DNA of 64,000 nucleotides from Rhabditoides inermis (taxonomy: Eukaryota > Nematoda > Chromadorea > Rhabditida > Rhabditidae), in the NCBI GenBank assembly GCA_963966185.1, contig CAWZYM010000209.1, forward strand, positions 867,001 through 931,000, given 5' to 3'. Shown here one piece after another: positions 23,897 through 37,930 of the stretch. The notes beneath the pieces are model-generated. The model saw only the letters and a list, made by a program, of their open reading frames with translations. It did not search any database and was not told the DNA's origin. Position 1 is the first letter of the stretch. Every line of letters starts with the position of its first letter. The position numbers were made by a program, and so were the translations under genes.

Positions 23897-24684
23897 CATG
23901 TGTATTTTATATTTGAGACACATTATAGGGCCCAGTTTGATATCTCTCATTCTCACAATGTTTCAGACCTGAAAAAGACTGCCTGTTTAACAGTTCTGTA
24001 AATTATTTCGTGAATCCGGCGCCTCATCTATGCACAGTCAGCTATCCCGATCAAAAGGCACGAAATGTTTTTTTTTCATTTGAGACACGTTTTAGGGCCC
24101 AGTTTGATATCTCCCATTCTCACATTGTTTCAGTCCTGAAAAAGACTGCCTGTTTAACAGTTCTGTAAATTATTTCGTGATTCCGTCGCCTCATCTATGC
24201 ACAGTCAGCTATCCCGATCAAAAGGCACGAAAATGTTTATTTTATATTTGAGACACGTTTTAGGGCCAAGTTGGATATCTCCCATTCTCACACAGTTTCA
24301 GACCTGAGAAAGACTGCCTGTTTAACAGTTCTGTAAATTATTTCGTGAATCCGGCATCTATGCACAGTCAGCTATCCCGATCAAAAGGCACGAAATGTTT
24401 TTTTTTTCATTTGAGACACGTTTTAGGGCCCAGTTTGAGATCTCCCATTCTCACCCTGTTTCAGACCTAAAAAAGACTGCCTGTTTAACAGTTCTGTAAA
24501 TTATTTCGTGAATCCGGCGCCTCATCTATGCACAGTCAGCTATCCCGATCAAAAGGCACGAAATGTTTTTTTTTTCATTTGAGACACGTTTTAGGGCCCA
24601 GTTTGAGATCTCCCATTCTCACACTGTTTCAGACCTAAAAAAGACTGCCTGTTTAACAGTTCTGTAAATTATTTCGTGAATCCG
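23187..24684 (+). repeat. Nine-monomer tandem repeat, copy 1
   Basis: A unit of 1498 bp followed directly by a second copy. The first monomer carries CACAATAAGCTATCC and TTTCTTTGAGACGCG. Later ones include CACGTTTAAGGGCCC, the GAACATGTG plus ACATTATAG hybrid, GGGCCAAGTTGGATATC and two with GTTTGAGATCTCCC. The junction is the shift from CCGGCG to TCTCATCTATGCACAATAAG near 24685. Confidence 0.85.
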
Positions 24685-26182
24685 GCGTCTCATCTATGCA
24701 CAATAAGCTATCCCGATCAAAAGGCACGAAAATATTTATTTTCTTTGAGACGCGTTTTAGGGCCCAGTTTGATATCTGCCATTCTCATATGTTTTCAGTC
24801 CTGAAAAATACTGCCTGTTTAACAGTTCTGTAAATTATTTCGTGAATCCGGCATCTATGCACAGTCAGCTATCCCGATCAAAAGGCACGAAATGTTTTTT
24901 TTTTCATTTGAGACACGTTTTAGGGCCCAGTTTGATATCTCCCATTCTCACACTGTTTCAGACCTAAAAAAGACTGCCTGTTTAACAGTTCTGTAAATTA
25001 TTTCGTGAATCCGGCGCCTCATCTATGCACAGTCAGCTATCCCGATCAAAAGGCACGAAATGTTTTTTTTTCATTTGAGACACGTTTTAGGGCCCAGTTT
25101 GATATCTCCCATTCTCACACTGTTTCAGACCTAAAAAAGACTGCCTGTTTAACAGTTCTGTAAATTATTTCGTGAATCCGGCGCCTCATCTATGCACAGT
25201 CAGCTATCCCGATCAAAAGGCACGAAATGTTTTTTTTTTCATTTGAGACACGTTTAAGGGCCCAGTTTGATATCTCCCATTCTCACACTGTTTCAGACCT
25301 AAAAAAGACTGCCTGTTTAACAGTTCTGTAAATTATTTCGTGAATCCGGCGCCTCATCTATGCACAGTCAGCTATCCCGATCAAAAGGCACGAACATGTG
25401 TATTTTATATTTGAGACACATTATAGGGCCCAGTTTGATATCTCTCATTCTCACAATGTTTCAGACCTGAAAAAGACTGCCTGTTTAACAGTTCTGTAAA
25501 TTATTTCGTGAATCCGGCGCCTCATCTATGCACAGTCAGCTATCCCGATCAAAAGGCACGAAATGTTTTTTTTTCATTTGAGACACGTTTTAGGGCCCAG
25601 TTTGATATCTCCCATTCTCACATTGTTTCAGTCCTGAAAAAGACTGCCTGTTTAACAGTTCTGTAAATTATTTCGTGATTCCGTCGCCTCATCTATGCAC
25701 AGTCAGCTATCCCGATCAAAAGGCACGAAAATGTTTATTTTATATTTGAGACACGTTTTAGGGCCAAGTTGGATATCTCCCATTCTCACACAGTTTCAGA
25801 CCTGAGAAAGACTGCCTGTTTAACAGTTCTGTAAATTATTTCGTGAATCCGGCATCTATGCACAGTCAGCTATCCCGATCAAAAGGCACGAAATGTTTTT
25901 TTTTTCATTTGAGACACGTTTTAGGGCCCAGTTTGAGATCTCCCATTCTCACCCTGTTTCAGACCTAAAAAAGACTGCCTGTTTAACAGTTCTGTAAATT
26001 ATTTCGTGAATCCGGCGCCTCATCTATGCACAGTCAGCTATCCCGATCAAAAGGCACGAAATGTTTTTTTTTTCATTTGAGACACGTTTTAGGGCCCAGT
26101 TTGAGATCTCCCATTCTCACACTGTTTCAGACCTAAAAAAGACTGCCTGTTTAACAGTTCTGTAAATTATTTCGTGAATCCG
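24685..26182 (+). repeat. Nine-monomer tandem repeat, copy 2
   Basis: A near-identical successor of 23187-24684 that shares even the private CACGTTTAAGGGCCC and CACCCTGTTTCAG variants. After it the array continues as a copy of the sequence following about 17217. This duplication lies at the exit of block A and is absent from the other block A copy, so it arose after the two separated or was lost there. Confidence 0.85.
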
Positions 26183-29100
26183 GCGCCTCATCTATGCACA
26201 GTCAGCTATCCCGATCAAAAGGCACGAAATGTGTTTTTTTCATTTTAGACACATTATAGGGCCCAGTTTGATATCTCTCATTCTCACAATGTTTCAGTCC
26301 TGAAAAAGACTGCCTGTTTAACAGTTCTGTAAATTATTTCGTGAATCCGGCGCCTCATCTATGCACAGTCAGCTATCCCGATCAAAAGGCACGAAATGTT
26401 TTTTTTTTCATTTGAGACACGTTTTAGGGCCCAGTTTGAGATCTCCCATTCTCACACTGTTTCAGACCTAAAAAAGACTGCCTGTTTAACAGTTCTGTAA
26501 ATTATTTCGTGAATCCGGCGCCTCATCTATGCACAGTCAGCTATCCCGATCAAAAGGCACGAAATGTGTTTTTTTCATTTTAGACACATTATAGGGCCCA
26601 GTTTGATATCTCTCATTCTCACAATGTTTCAGTCCTGAAAAAGACTGCCTGTTTAACAGTTCTGTAAATTATTTCGTGAATCCGGCGCCTCATCTATGCA
26701 CAGTCAGCTATCCCGATCAAAAGGCACGAAATGTGTTTTTTTTTCATTTTAGACACATTATAGGGCCCAGTTTGATATCTCTCATTCTCACAATGTTTCA
26801 GTCCTGAAAAAGACTGCCTGTTTAACAGTTCTGTAAATTATTTCGTGAATCCGGCGTCTCATCTATGCACAGTCAGCTATCCCGATCAAAAGGCACGAAC
26901 ATGTGTATTTTATATTTGAGACACGTTTTAGGGCCCAGTTTGATATCTGCCACTCTCACATTGTTTCAGTCCTGAAAAAGACTGCCTGTTTAACAGTTCT
27001 GTGAAATTTTTCGTGAATCCGGCGTCTCATCTATGCACAATAAGCTATCCCGATCAAAAGGCACGAAAATATTTATTTTCTTTGAGACGCGTTTTAGGGC
27101 CCAGTTTGATATCTGCCATTCTCATATGTTTTCAGTCCTGAAAAAGACTGTTTGTTTAACAGTTCTGTAAATTATTTCGTGATTCCGTCGCCTCATCTAT
27201 GCACAGTCAGCTATCCCGATCAAAAGGCACGAAAATGTTTATTTTATATTTGAGACACGTTTTAGGGCCAAGTTGGATATCTCCCATTCTCACACTGTTT
27301 CAGACCTAAAAAAAGACTGCCTGTTTAACAGTTCTGTAAATTATTTCGTGAATCCGGCGCCTCATCTATGCACAGTCAGCTATCCCGATCAAAAGGCACG
27401 AAATGTTTTTTTTTCATTTGAGACACGTTTTAGGGCCCAGTTTGATATCTCCCATTCTCACACTGCTTCAGACCTGAAAAAGACTGCCTGTTTAACAGTT
27501 CTGTAAATTATTTCGTGAATCCGGCGCCTCATCTATGCACAGTCAGCTATCCCGATCAAAAGGCACGAAATGTTTTTTTTTCATTTGAGACACGTTTTAG
27601 GGCCCAGTTTGATATCTCCCATTCTCACACTGCTTCAGTCCTGAAAAATACTGCCTGTTTAACAGTTCTGTAATATATTTCGTGAATCCGGCGCCTCATC
27701 TATGCACAGTCAGCTATCCCGATCAAAAGGCACGAAATGTTTTTTTTTCATTTGAGACACGTTTTAGGGCCCAGTTTGATATCTCCCATTCTCACTTTGC
27801 TTCAGTCCTGAAAAATACTGCCTGTTTAACAGTTCTGTAAATTATTTCGTGAATCCGGCGCCTCATCTATGCACAGTCAGCTATCCCGATCAAAAGGCAC
27901 GAAATGTTTTTTTTTTCATTTGAGACACGTTTTAGAGCCCAGTTTGATATCTCCCATTCTCACACTGCTTCAGACCTGAAAAAGACTGCCTGTTTAACAG
28001 TTCTGTAGATTATTTCGTGAATCCGGCGCCTCATCTATGCACAGTCAGCTATCCCGATCAAAAGGCACGAAATGTTTTTTTTTTTCATTTGAGACACGTT
28101 TTAGGGCCCAGTTTGATATCTCCCATTCTCACACTGCTTCAGTCCTGAAAAATACTGCCTGTTTAACAGTTCTGTAATTTATTTCGTGAATCCGGCGCCT
28201 CATCTATGCACAGTCAGCTATCCCGATCAAAAGGCACGAAATGTTTTTTTTTTCATTTGAGACACGTTTTAGAGCCCAGTTTGATATCTCCCATTCTCAC
28301 ACTGCTTCAGACCTGAAAAAGACTGCCTGTTTAACAGTTCTGTAGATTATTTCGTGAATCCGGCGCCTCATCTATGCACAGTCAGCTATCCCGATCAAAA
28401 GGCACGAAATGTTTTTTTTTTCATTTGAGACACGTTTTAGGGCCCAGTTTGATATCTCCCATTCTCACACTGCTTCAGTCCTGAAAAATACTGCCTGTTT
28501 AACAGTTCTGTAATTTATTTCGTGAATCCGGCGCCTCATCTATGCACAGTCAGCTATCCCGATCAAAAGGCACGAAATGTTTTTTTTTTTCATTTGAGAC
28601 ACGTTTTAGGGCCCAGTTCGATATCTCCCATTCTCACACTGTTTCAGACCTGAGAAAGACTGCCTGTTTAACAGTTCTGTAATTTATTTCGTGAATCCGG
28701 CGCCTCATCTATGCACAGTCAGCTATCCCGATCAAAAGGAACGAAATGTGTTTTTTTTCGTTTTAGACACATTATAGGGCCCAGTTTGATATCTCTCTTT
28801 CTCACAATGTTTCAGTCCTGAAAAAGACTGCCTGTTGAACAGTTCTGTAAATTATTTCGTGATTCCGGCGCCTCATCTATGCACAGTCAGCTATCCCGAT
28901 CAAAAGGCACGAAATGTTTTTTTTTTCATTTGAGACACGTTTTAGGCCCAGTTTGATATCTCCCATTCTCACACTGTTTCAGACCTGAAAAAGACTGCCT
29001 GTTTAACAGTTCTGTAAATTATTTCGTGAATCCGGCGCCTCATCTATGCACAGTCAGCTATCCCGATCAAAAGGCACGAAATGTGTTTTTTTTTTCATTT

Positions 29101-30780
29101 TAGACACGTTTTAGGGCACAGTTTGATATCTCCCATTCTCACACTGTCTCAGACCTGAAAAAGACTGCCTATTTAACAGTTCTGTAAATTATTTCGTGAA
29201 TCCGGCGCCTCATCTATACACAGTCAGCTATCCCGATCAAAAGGCACGAAAATGTTTATTTTATATTTGAGACGCGTTTTAGGGCTCAGTTTGATATCTC
29301 CCATTCTCACACTGCTTCAGTCCTGAAAAATACTGCCTGTTTAACAGTTCTGTAGATTATTTCGTGAATCCGGCGCCTCATCTATGCACAGTCAGCTATC
29401 CCGATCAAAAGGCACGAAATGTGTTTTTTTTTCATTTTAGACACATTATAGGGCCCAGTTTGATATCTCTCATTCTCACACTGTTTCAGACCTGAGAAAG
29501 ACTGCCTGTTTAACAGTTCTGTAAATTATTTCGTGAATCCGGCGCCTCATCTATGCACAGTCAGCTATCCCGATCAAAAGGCACGAAATGTGTTTTTTTT
29601 TCATTTTAGACACATTATAGGGCCCAGTTTGATATCTCCCATTCTCACACTGTTTCAGTCCTGAAAAAGACTGCCTGTTTAACAGTTCTGTAATTTATTT
29701 CGTGAATCCGGCGCCTCATCTATGCACAGTCAGCTATCCCGATCAAAAGGCACGAAATGTTTTTTTTCATTTGAGACACGTTTTAGGGCCCAGTTTGATA
29801 TCTCCCATTCTCACACTGCTTCAGACCTGAAAAAGACTGCCTGTTTAACAGTTCTGTAAATTATTTCGTGAATCCGGCGCCTCATCTATGCACAGTCAGC
29901 TATCCCGATCAAAAGGCACGAAATGTTTTTTTTCATTTGAGACACGTTTTAGGGCCCAGTTTGATATCTCCCATTCTCACTTTGCTTCAGTCCTGAAAAA
30001 TACTGCCTGTTTAACAGTTCTGTAAATTATTTCGTGAATCCGGCGCCTCATCTATGCACAGTCAGCTATCCCGATCAAAAGGCACGAAATGTTTTTTTTT
30101 TCATTTGAGACACGTTTTAGAGCCCAGTTTGATATCTCCCATTCTCACACTGCTTCAGACCTGAAAAAGACTGCCTGTTTAACAGTTCTGTAGATTATTT
30201 CGTGAATCCGGCGCCTCATCTATGCACAGTCAGCTATCCCGATCAAAAGGCACGAAATGTTTTTTTTTTCATTTGAGACACGTTTTAGGGCCCAGTTTGA
30301 TATCTCCCATTCTCACACTGCTTCAGTCCTGAAAAATACTGCCTGTTTAACAGTTCTGTAATTTATTTCGTGAATCCGGCGCCTCATCTATGCACAGTCA
30401 GCTATCCCGATCAAAAGGCACGAAATGTTTTTTTTTTTCATTTGAGACACGTTTTAGGGCCCAGTTCGATATCTCCCATTCTCACACTGTTTCAGACCTG
30501 AGAAAGACTGCCTGTTTAACAGTTCTGTAATTTATTTCGTGAATCCGGCGCCTCATCTATGCACAGTCAGCTATCCCGATCAAAAGGAACGAAATGTGTT
30601 TTTTTTCGTTTTAGACACATTATAGGGCCCAGTTTGATATCTCTCTTTCTCACAATGTTTCAGTCCTGAAAAAGACTGCCTGTTTAACAGTTCTGTAAAT
30701 TATTTCGTGAATCCGGCGCCTCATCTATGCACAGTCAGCTATCCCGATCAAAAGGCACGAAATGTTTTTTTTTTCATTTG
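25870..30780 (+). repeat. 4.9-kb block repeating 17000-21920
   Basis: Monomer order and private variants match about 17000-21920 at an offset of 8.86 kb, including CACCCTGTTTCAG, CGTGATTCCGTCGCC, the module start at 27273, the two-monomer doubling, GGAACGAAATGTG near 28737 and 30585, and the GTTGAACAG variant. It ends near 30780, where six monomers present in the other copy are missing. Confidence 0.8.
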
Positions 30781-31080
30781 AGACACGTTTTAGGGCCCAG
30801 TTTGATATCTCCATTCTCACACTGTTTCAGTCCTGAAAAAGACTGCCTGTTTAAAAGTTCTGTAAATTATTTCGTGAATCCGGCGCCTCATCTATACACA
30901 GTCTGCTATCCCGATCAAAAGGAACGAAATTATTTATTTTCTTTGAGACGCGTTTTAGGGCCCAGTTTGATATCTGCCACTCTCACATTGTTTCAGTCCT
31001 GAAAAAGACTGCCTGTTTAACAGTTCTGTGAAATTTTTCGTGAATCCGGCGTCTCATCTATGCACAATAAGCTATCCCGA

Positions 31081-34000
31081 TCAAAAGGCACGAAATGTTT
31101 TTTTTTCATTTGAGACACGTTTTAGGGCCCAGTTTGATATCTCCCATTCTCACACTGTTTCAGACCTAAAAAAGACTGCCTGTTTAACAGTTCTGTAAAT
31201 TATTTCGTGAATCCGGCGCCTCATCTATGCACAGTCAGCTATCCCGATCAAAAGGCACGAAATGTTTTTTTTTTCATTTGAGACACGTTTTAGGGCCCAG
31301 TTTGATATCTCCCATTCTCACACTGTTTCAGACCTAAAAAAGAATGCCTGTTTAACAGTTCTGTAAATTATTTCGTGAATCCGGCGCCTCATCTATGCAC
31401 AGTCAGCTATCCCGATCAAAAGGCACGAAATGTGTTTTTTTTTCATTTTAGACACATTATAGGGCCCAGTTTGATATCTCTCATTCTCACAATGTTTCAG
31501 TCCTGAAAAAGACTGCCTGTTTAACAGTTCTGTAAATTATTTCGTGAATCCGGCGCCTCATCTATGCACAGTCAGCTATCCCGATCAAAAGGCACGAAAT
31601 GTGTTTTTTTTTTATTTTAGACACATTATAGGGCCCAGTTTGATATCTCTCATTCTCACAATGTTTCAGTCCTGAAAAAGACTGCCTGTTTAACAGTTCT
31701 GTAAATTATTTCGTGAATCCGGCGTCTCATCTATGCACAGTCAGCTATCCCGATCAAAAGGCACGAACATGTGTATTTTATATTTGAGACACGTTTTAGG
31801 GCCCAGATTGATTTTTCTCATTCTCACACTGTTTCAGTCCTGAAAAAGACTGCCTGTTTAAAAGTTCTGTAAATTATTTCGTGAATCCGGCGCCTCATCT
31901 ATACACAGTCTCAGCTATCCCGATCAAAAGGCACGAAATGTTTTTTTTTTCATTTGAGACACGTTTTAGGGCCCAGTTTGATATCTCCCATTCTCACACT
32001 GTTTCAGACCTGAAAAAGACTGCCTGTTTAACAGTTCTGTAAATTATTTCGTGATTCCGTCGCCTCATCTATGCACAGTCAGCTATCCCGATCAAAAGGC
32101 ACGAAAATGTTTATTTTATATTTGAGACACGTTTTAGGGCCAAGTTGGATATCTCCCATTCTCACACAGTTTCAGACCTGAGAAAGACTGCCTGTTTAAC
32201 AGTTCTGTAAATTATTTCGTGAATCCGGCATCTATGCACAGTCAGCTATCCCGATCAAAAGGCACGAAATGTTTTTTTTTTTCATTTGAGACACGTTTTA
32301 GGGCCCAGTTTGAGATCTCCCATTCTCACACTGTTTCAGACCTAAAAAAGACTGCCTGTTTAACAGTTCTGTAAATTATTTCGTGAATCCGGCGCCTCAT
32401 CTATGCACAGTCAGCTATCCCGATCAAAAGGCACGAAATGTGTTTTTTTTCATTTTAGACACATTATAGGGCCCAGTTTGATATCTCTCATTCTCACAAT
32501 GTTTCAGTCCTGAAAAAGACTGCCTGTTTAACAGTTCTGTAAATTATTTCGTGAATCCGGCGCCTCATCTATGCACAGTCAGCTATCCCGATCAAAAGGC
32601 ACGAAATGTGTTTTTTTTTCATTTTAGACACATTATAGGGCCCAGTTTGATATCTCTCATTCTCACAATGTTTCAGTCCTGAAAAAGACTGCCTGTTTAA
32701 CAGTTCTGTAAATTATTTCGTGAATCCGGCGTCTCATCTATGCACAGTCAGCTATCCCGATCAAAAGGCACGAACATGTGTATTTTATATTTGAGACACG
32801 TTTTAGGGCCCAGTTTGATATCTGCCACTCTCACATTGTTTCAGTCCTGAAAAAGACTGCCTGTTTAACAGTTCTGTGAAATTTTTCGTGAATCCGGCGT
32901 CTCATCTATGCACAATAAGCTATCCCGATCAAAAGGCACGAAAATATTTATTTTCTTTGAGACGCGTTTTAGGGCCCAGTTTGATATCTGCCATTCTCAT
33001 ATGTTTTCAGTCCTGAAAAAGACTGTTTGTTTAACAGTTCTGTAAATTATTTCGTGATTCCGTCGCCTCATCTATGCACAGTCAGCTATCCCGATCAAAA
33101 GGCACGAAAATGTTTATTTTATATTTGAGACACGTTTTAGGGCCAAGTTGGATATCTCCCATTCTCACACTGTTTCAGACCTAAAAAAAGACTGCCTGTT
33201 TAACAGTTCTGTAAATTATTTCGTGAATCCGGCGCCTCATCTATGCACAGTCAGCTATCCCGATCAAAAGGCACGAAATGTTTTTTTTTCATTTGAGACA
33301 CGTTTTAGGGCCCAGTTTGATATCTCCCATTCTCACACTGCTTCAGACCTGAAAAAGACTGCCTGTTTAACAGTTCTGTAAATTATTTCGTGAATCCGGC
33401 GCCTCATCTATGCACAGTCAGCTATCCCGATCAAAAGGCACGAAATGTTTTTTTTTTCATTTGAGACACGTTTTAGGGCCCAGTTTGATATCTCCCATTC
33501 TCACACTGCTTCAGTCCTGAAAAATACTGCCTGTTTAACAGTTCTGTAATATATTTCGTGAATCCGGCGCCTCATCTATGCACAGTCAGCTATCCCGATC
33601 AAAAGGCACGAAATGTTTTTTTTTTCATTTGAGACACGTTTTAGGGCCCAGTTTGATATCTCCCATTCTCACTTTGCTTCAGTCCTGAAAAATACTGCCT
33701 GTTTAACAGTTCTGTAAATTATTTCGTGAATCCGGCGCCTCATCTATGCACAGTCAGCTATCCCGATCAAAAGGCACGAAATGTTTTTTTTTCATTTGAG
33801 ACACGTTTTAGAGCCCAGTTTGATATCTCCCATTCTCACACTGCTTCAGACCTGAAAAAGACTGCCTGTTTAACAGTTCTGTAAATTATTTCGTGAATCC
33901 GGCGCCTCATCTATGCACAGTCAGCTATCCCGATCAAAAGGCACGAAATGTTTTTTTTTCATTTGAGACACGATTTAGGGCCCAGTTTGATATCTCCCAT

Positions 34001-34282
34001 TCTCACACTGTTTCAGACCTGAAAAATACTGCCTGTTTAACAGTTCTGTAAATTATTTCGTGAATCCGGCGCCTCATCTATGCACAGTCAGCTATCCCGA
34101 TCAAAAGGCACGAAATGTTTTTTTTTTCATTTGAGACACGTTTTAGGGCCCAGTTTGATATCTCCCATTCTCACACTGTTTCAGACCTGAAAAAGACTGC
34201 CTGTTTAACAGTTCTGTAAATTATTTCGTGAATCCGGCGCCTCATCTATACACAGTCAGCTATCCCGATCAAAAGGCACGAA
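31081..34282 (+). repeat. 3.2-kb block B, copy 1
   Basis: About 19 monomers repeated at 48176-51378 with an offset of 17,095 bp. Private markers shared by both are CACAGTCTCAGC (a two-base insertion near 31911 and 49006), a TTTATTTTAG linker near 31612 and 48706, and CACGATTTAGGGCCC near 33969 and 51064. The copies diverge at the linker after CTATACACAG near 34282. Confidence 0.8.
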
Positions 34283-35759
34283 ATGTTTTTTTTTCATTTG
34301 AGACACGTTTTAGGGCCCAGTTTGATATCTCCCATTCTCACACTGCTTCAGTCCTGAAAAATACTGCCTGTTTAACAGTTCTGTAATTTATTTCGTGAAT
34401 CCGGCGCCTCATCTATGCACAGTCAGCTATCCCGATCAAAAGGCACGAAATGTTTTTTTTCATTTGAGACACGTTTTAGGGCCCAGTTCGATATCTCCCA
34501 TTCTCACACTGTTTCAGACCTGAGAAAGACTGCCTGTTTAACAGTTCTGTAATTTATTTCGTGAATCCGGCGCCTCATCTATGCACAGTCAGCTATCCCG
34601 ATCAAAAGGCACGAAATGTGTTTTTTTTTCGTTTTAGACACATTATAGGGCCCAGTTTGATATCTCTCTTTCTCACAATGTTTCAGTCCTGAAAAAGACT
34701 GCCTGTTTAACAGTTCTGTAAATTATTTCGTGATTCCGGCGCCTCATCTATGCACAGTCAGCTATCCCGATCAAAAGGCACGAAATGTTTTTTTTTCATT
34801 TGAGACACGTTTTAGGCCCAGTTTGATATCTCCCATTCTCACACTGTTTCAGACCTGAAAAAGACTGCCTGTTTAACAGTTCTGTAAATTATTTCGTGAA
34901 TCCGGCGCCTCATCTATGCACAGTCAGCTATCCCGATCAAAAGGCACGAAATGTGTTTTTTTTTTTCATTTTAGACACGTTTTAGGGCACAGTTTGATAT
35001 CTCCAATTCTCACACTGTCTCAGACCTGAAAAAGACTGCCTATTTAACAGTTCTGTAAATTATTTCGTGAATCCGGCGCCTCATCTATACACAGTCAGCT
35101 ATCCCGATCAAAAGGCACGAAAATGTTTATTTTATATTTGAGACGCGTTTTAGGGCTCAGTTTGATATCTCCCATTCTCACACTGCTTCAGTCCTGAAAA
35201 ATACTGCCTGTTTAACAGTTCTGTAGATTATTTCGTGAATCCGGCGCCTCATCTATGCACAGTCAGCTATCCCGATCAAAAGGCACGAAATGTGTTTTTT
35301 TTTTTCATTTTAGACACATTATAGGGCCCAGTTTGATATCTCTCATTCTCACACTGTTTCAGACCTGAGAAAGACTGCCTGTTTAACAGTTCTGTAAATT
35401 ATTTCGTGAATCCGGCGCCTCATCTATGCACAGTCAGCTATCCCGATCAAAAGGCACGAAATGTGTTTTTTTTTCATTTTAGACACATTATAGGGCCCAG
35501 TTTGATATCTCCCATTCTCACACTGTTTCAGTCCTGAAAAAGACTGCCTGTTTAACAGTTCTGTAATTTATTTCGTGAATCCGGCGCCTCATCTATGCAC
35601 AGTCAGCTATCCCGATCAAAAGGCACGAAATGTGTTTTTTTTTCATTTTAGACACATTATAGGGCCCAGTTTGATATCTCCCATTCTCACACTGTTTCAG
35701 TCCTGAAAAATACTGCCTGTTTAACAGTTCTGTAAATTATTTCGTGAATCCGGCGCCTC
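34283..35759 (+). repeat. Satellite array between block B and the 13-monomer repeat
   Basis: About nine monomers in ordinary order. They resemble 11000-12500, including a CAGTTCGATATC unit, a TTTTCGTTTTAGACAC unit, a GGGCACAG unit and several ACATTATAG units. A unit with GATATCTCCAATTC occurs near 35000. Nothing outside the satellite family is present. Confidence 0.85.
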
Positions 35760-37930
35760 ATCTATGCACAGTCAGCTATCCCGATCAAAAGGCACGAAAT
35801 GTGTTTTTTTTTTCATTTTAGACACATTATAGGGCCCAGTTTGATATCTCTCATTCTCACACTGTTTCAGACCTGAGAAAGACTGCCTGTTTAACAGTTC
35901 TGTAAATTATTTCGTGAATCCGGCGCCTCATCTATGCACAGTCAGCTATCCCGATCAAAAGGCACGAAATGTGTTTTTTTTTCATTTTAGACACATTATA
36001 GGGCCCAGTTTGATATCTCCCATTCTCACACTGTTTCAGTCCTGAAAAAGACTGCCTGTTTAACAGTTCTGTAATTTATTTCGTGAATCCGGCGCCTCAT
36101 CTATGCACAGTCAGCTATCCCGATCAAAAGGCACGAAATGTTTTTTTTTCATTTGAGACACGTTTTAGGGCCCAGTTTGATATCTCCCATTCTCACACTG
36201 CTTCAGTCCTGAAAAATACTGCCTGTTTAACAGTTCTGTAATATATTTCGTGAATCCGGCGCCTCATCTATGCACAGTCAGCTATCCCGATCAAAAGGCA
36301 CGAAATGTTTTTTTTCATTTGAGACACGTTTTAGGGCCCAGTTTGATATCTCCCATTCTCACACTGCTTCAGTCCTGAAAAATACTGCCTGTTTAACAGT
36401 TCTGTAAATTATTTCGTGAATCCGGCGCCTCATCTATGCACAGTCAGCTATCCCGATCAAAAGGCACGAAATGTTTTTTTTTTCATTTGAGACACGTTTT
36501 AGAGCCCAGTTTGATATCTCCCTGTCTCACTTTGCTTCAGACCTGAAAAAGACTGCCTGTTTAACAGTTCTGTAGATTATTTCGTGAATCCGCGCGCCTC
36601 TTCTATGCACAGTCAGCTATCCCGATCAAAAGGCACGAAAATGTTTATTTTATATTTGAGACACGTTTTAGGGCCAAGTTTGATATCTCCCATTCTCACA
36701 CTGTTTCAGACCTGAGAAAGACTGCCTGTTTAACAGTTCTGTAAATTATTTCGTGAATCCGGCATCTATGCACAGTCTGCTATCCCGATCAAAAGGCACG
36801 AAATGTTTTTTTTTCATTTGAGACACGTTTTAGGGCCCAGTTTGATATCTCCCATTCTCACACTGTTTCAGACCTAAAAAAGACTGCCTGTTTAACAGTT
36901 CTGTAAATTATTTCGTGAATCCGGCGCCTCATCTATGCACAGTCAGCTATCCCGATCAAAAGGCACGAAATGTTTTTTTTCATTTGAGACACGTTTTAGG
37001 CCCAGTTTGATATCTCCCATTCTCACACTGTTTCAGACCTGAGAAAGACTGCCTGTTTAACAGTTCTGTAAATTATTTCGTGAATCCGGCGCCTCATCTA
37101 TGCACAGTCAGCTATCCCGATCAAAAGGCACGAAATGTGTTTTTTTTTCATTTTAGACACGTTTTAGGGCACAGTTTGATATCTCCCATTCTCACACTGT
37201 CTCAGACCTGAAAAAGACTGCCTATTTAACAGTTCTGTAAATTATTTCGTGAATCCGGCGCCTCATCTATACACAGTCAGCTATCCCGATCAAAAGGCAC
37301 GAAAATGTTTATTTTATATTTGAGACGCGTTTTAGGGCCCAGTTTGATATCTCCCATTCTCACACTGTTCCAGTCCTGAAAAAGACTGCCTGTTTAACAG
37401 TTCTGTAAATTATTTCGTGAATCCGGCGCCTCATCTATGCACAGTAGCTATCCTGATCAAAAGGCACGAAATGTTTATTTCTTTTTCATTTGAGACACGT
37501 TTTAGGGCCCAGTTTGATATCTCCCATTCTCACACTGTTCCAGTCCTGAAAAAGACTGCCTGTTTAACAGTTCTGTGAAATTTTTCGTGAATCCGGCGTC
37601 TCATCTATGCACAATAAGCTATCCCGATCAAAAGGCACGAAAATATTTATTTTCTTTGAGACGCGTTTTAGGGCCCAGTTTGATATCTGCCATTCTCATA
37701 TGTTTTCAGTCCTGAAAAAGACTGCCTGTTTAACAGTTCTGTAAATTATTTCGTGATTCCGGCACCTCATCTATGCACAGTCAGCTATCCCGATCAAAAG
37801 GCACGAAAATGTTTATTTTATATTTGAGACACGTTTTAGGGCCAAGTTGGATATCTCCCATTCTCACACAGTTTCAGACCTGAGAAAGACTGCCTGTTTA
37901 ACAGTTCTGTAAATTATTTCGTGAATCCGG
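35760..37930 (+). repeat. Thirteen-monomer tandem repeat, copy 1
   Basis: A unit of about 2177 bp followed by a second copy. Landmarks are the TTTTAGAGCCC/CTCCCTGTCTCAC unit near 36488, the short CCGGCATCTATGC unit, a GGGCACAG unit, CAGTAGCTATCC, CACAATAAGC and CGTGATTCCGGCACC. This copy alone has CCGCGCGCCTC near 36591, where the other has CCGGCGCCTC, a small local insertion or rearrangement. Confidence 0.85.
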
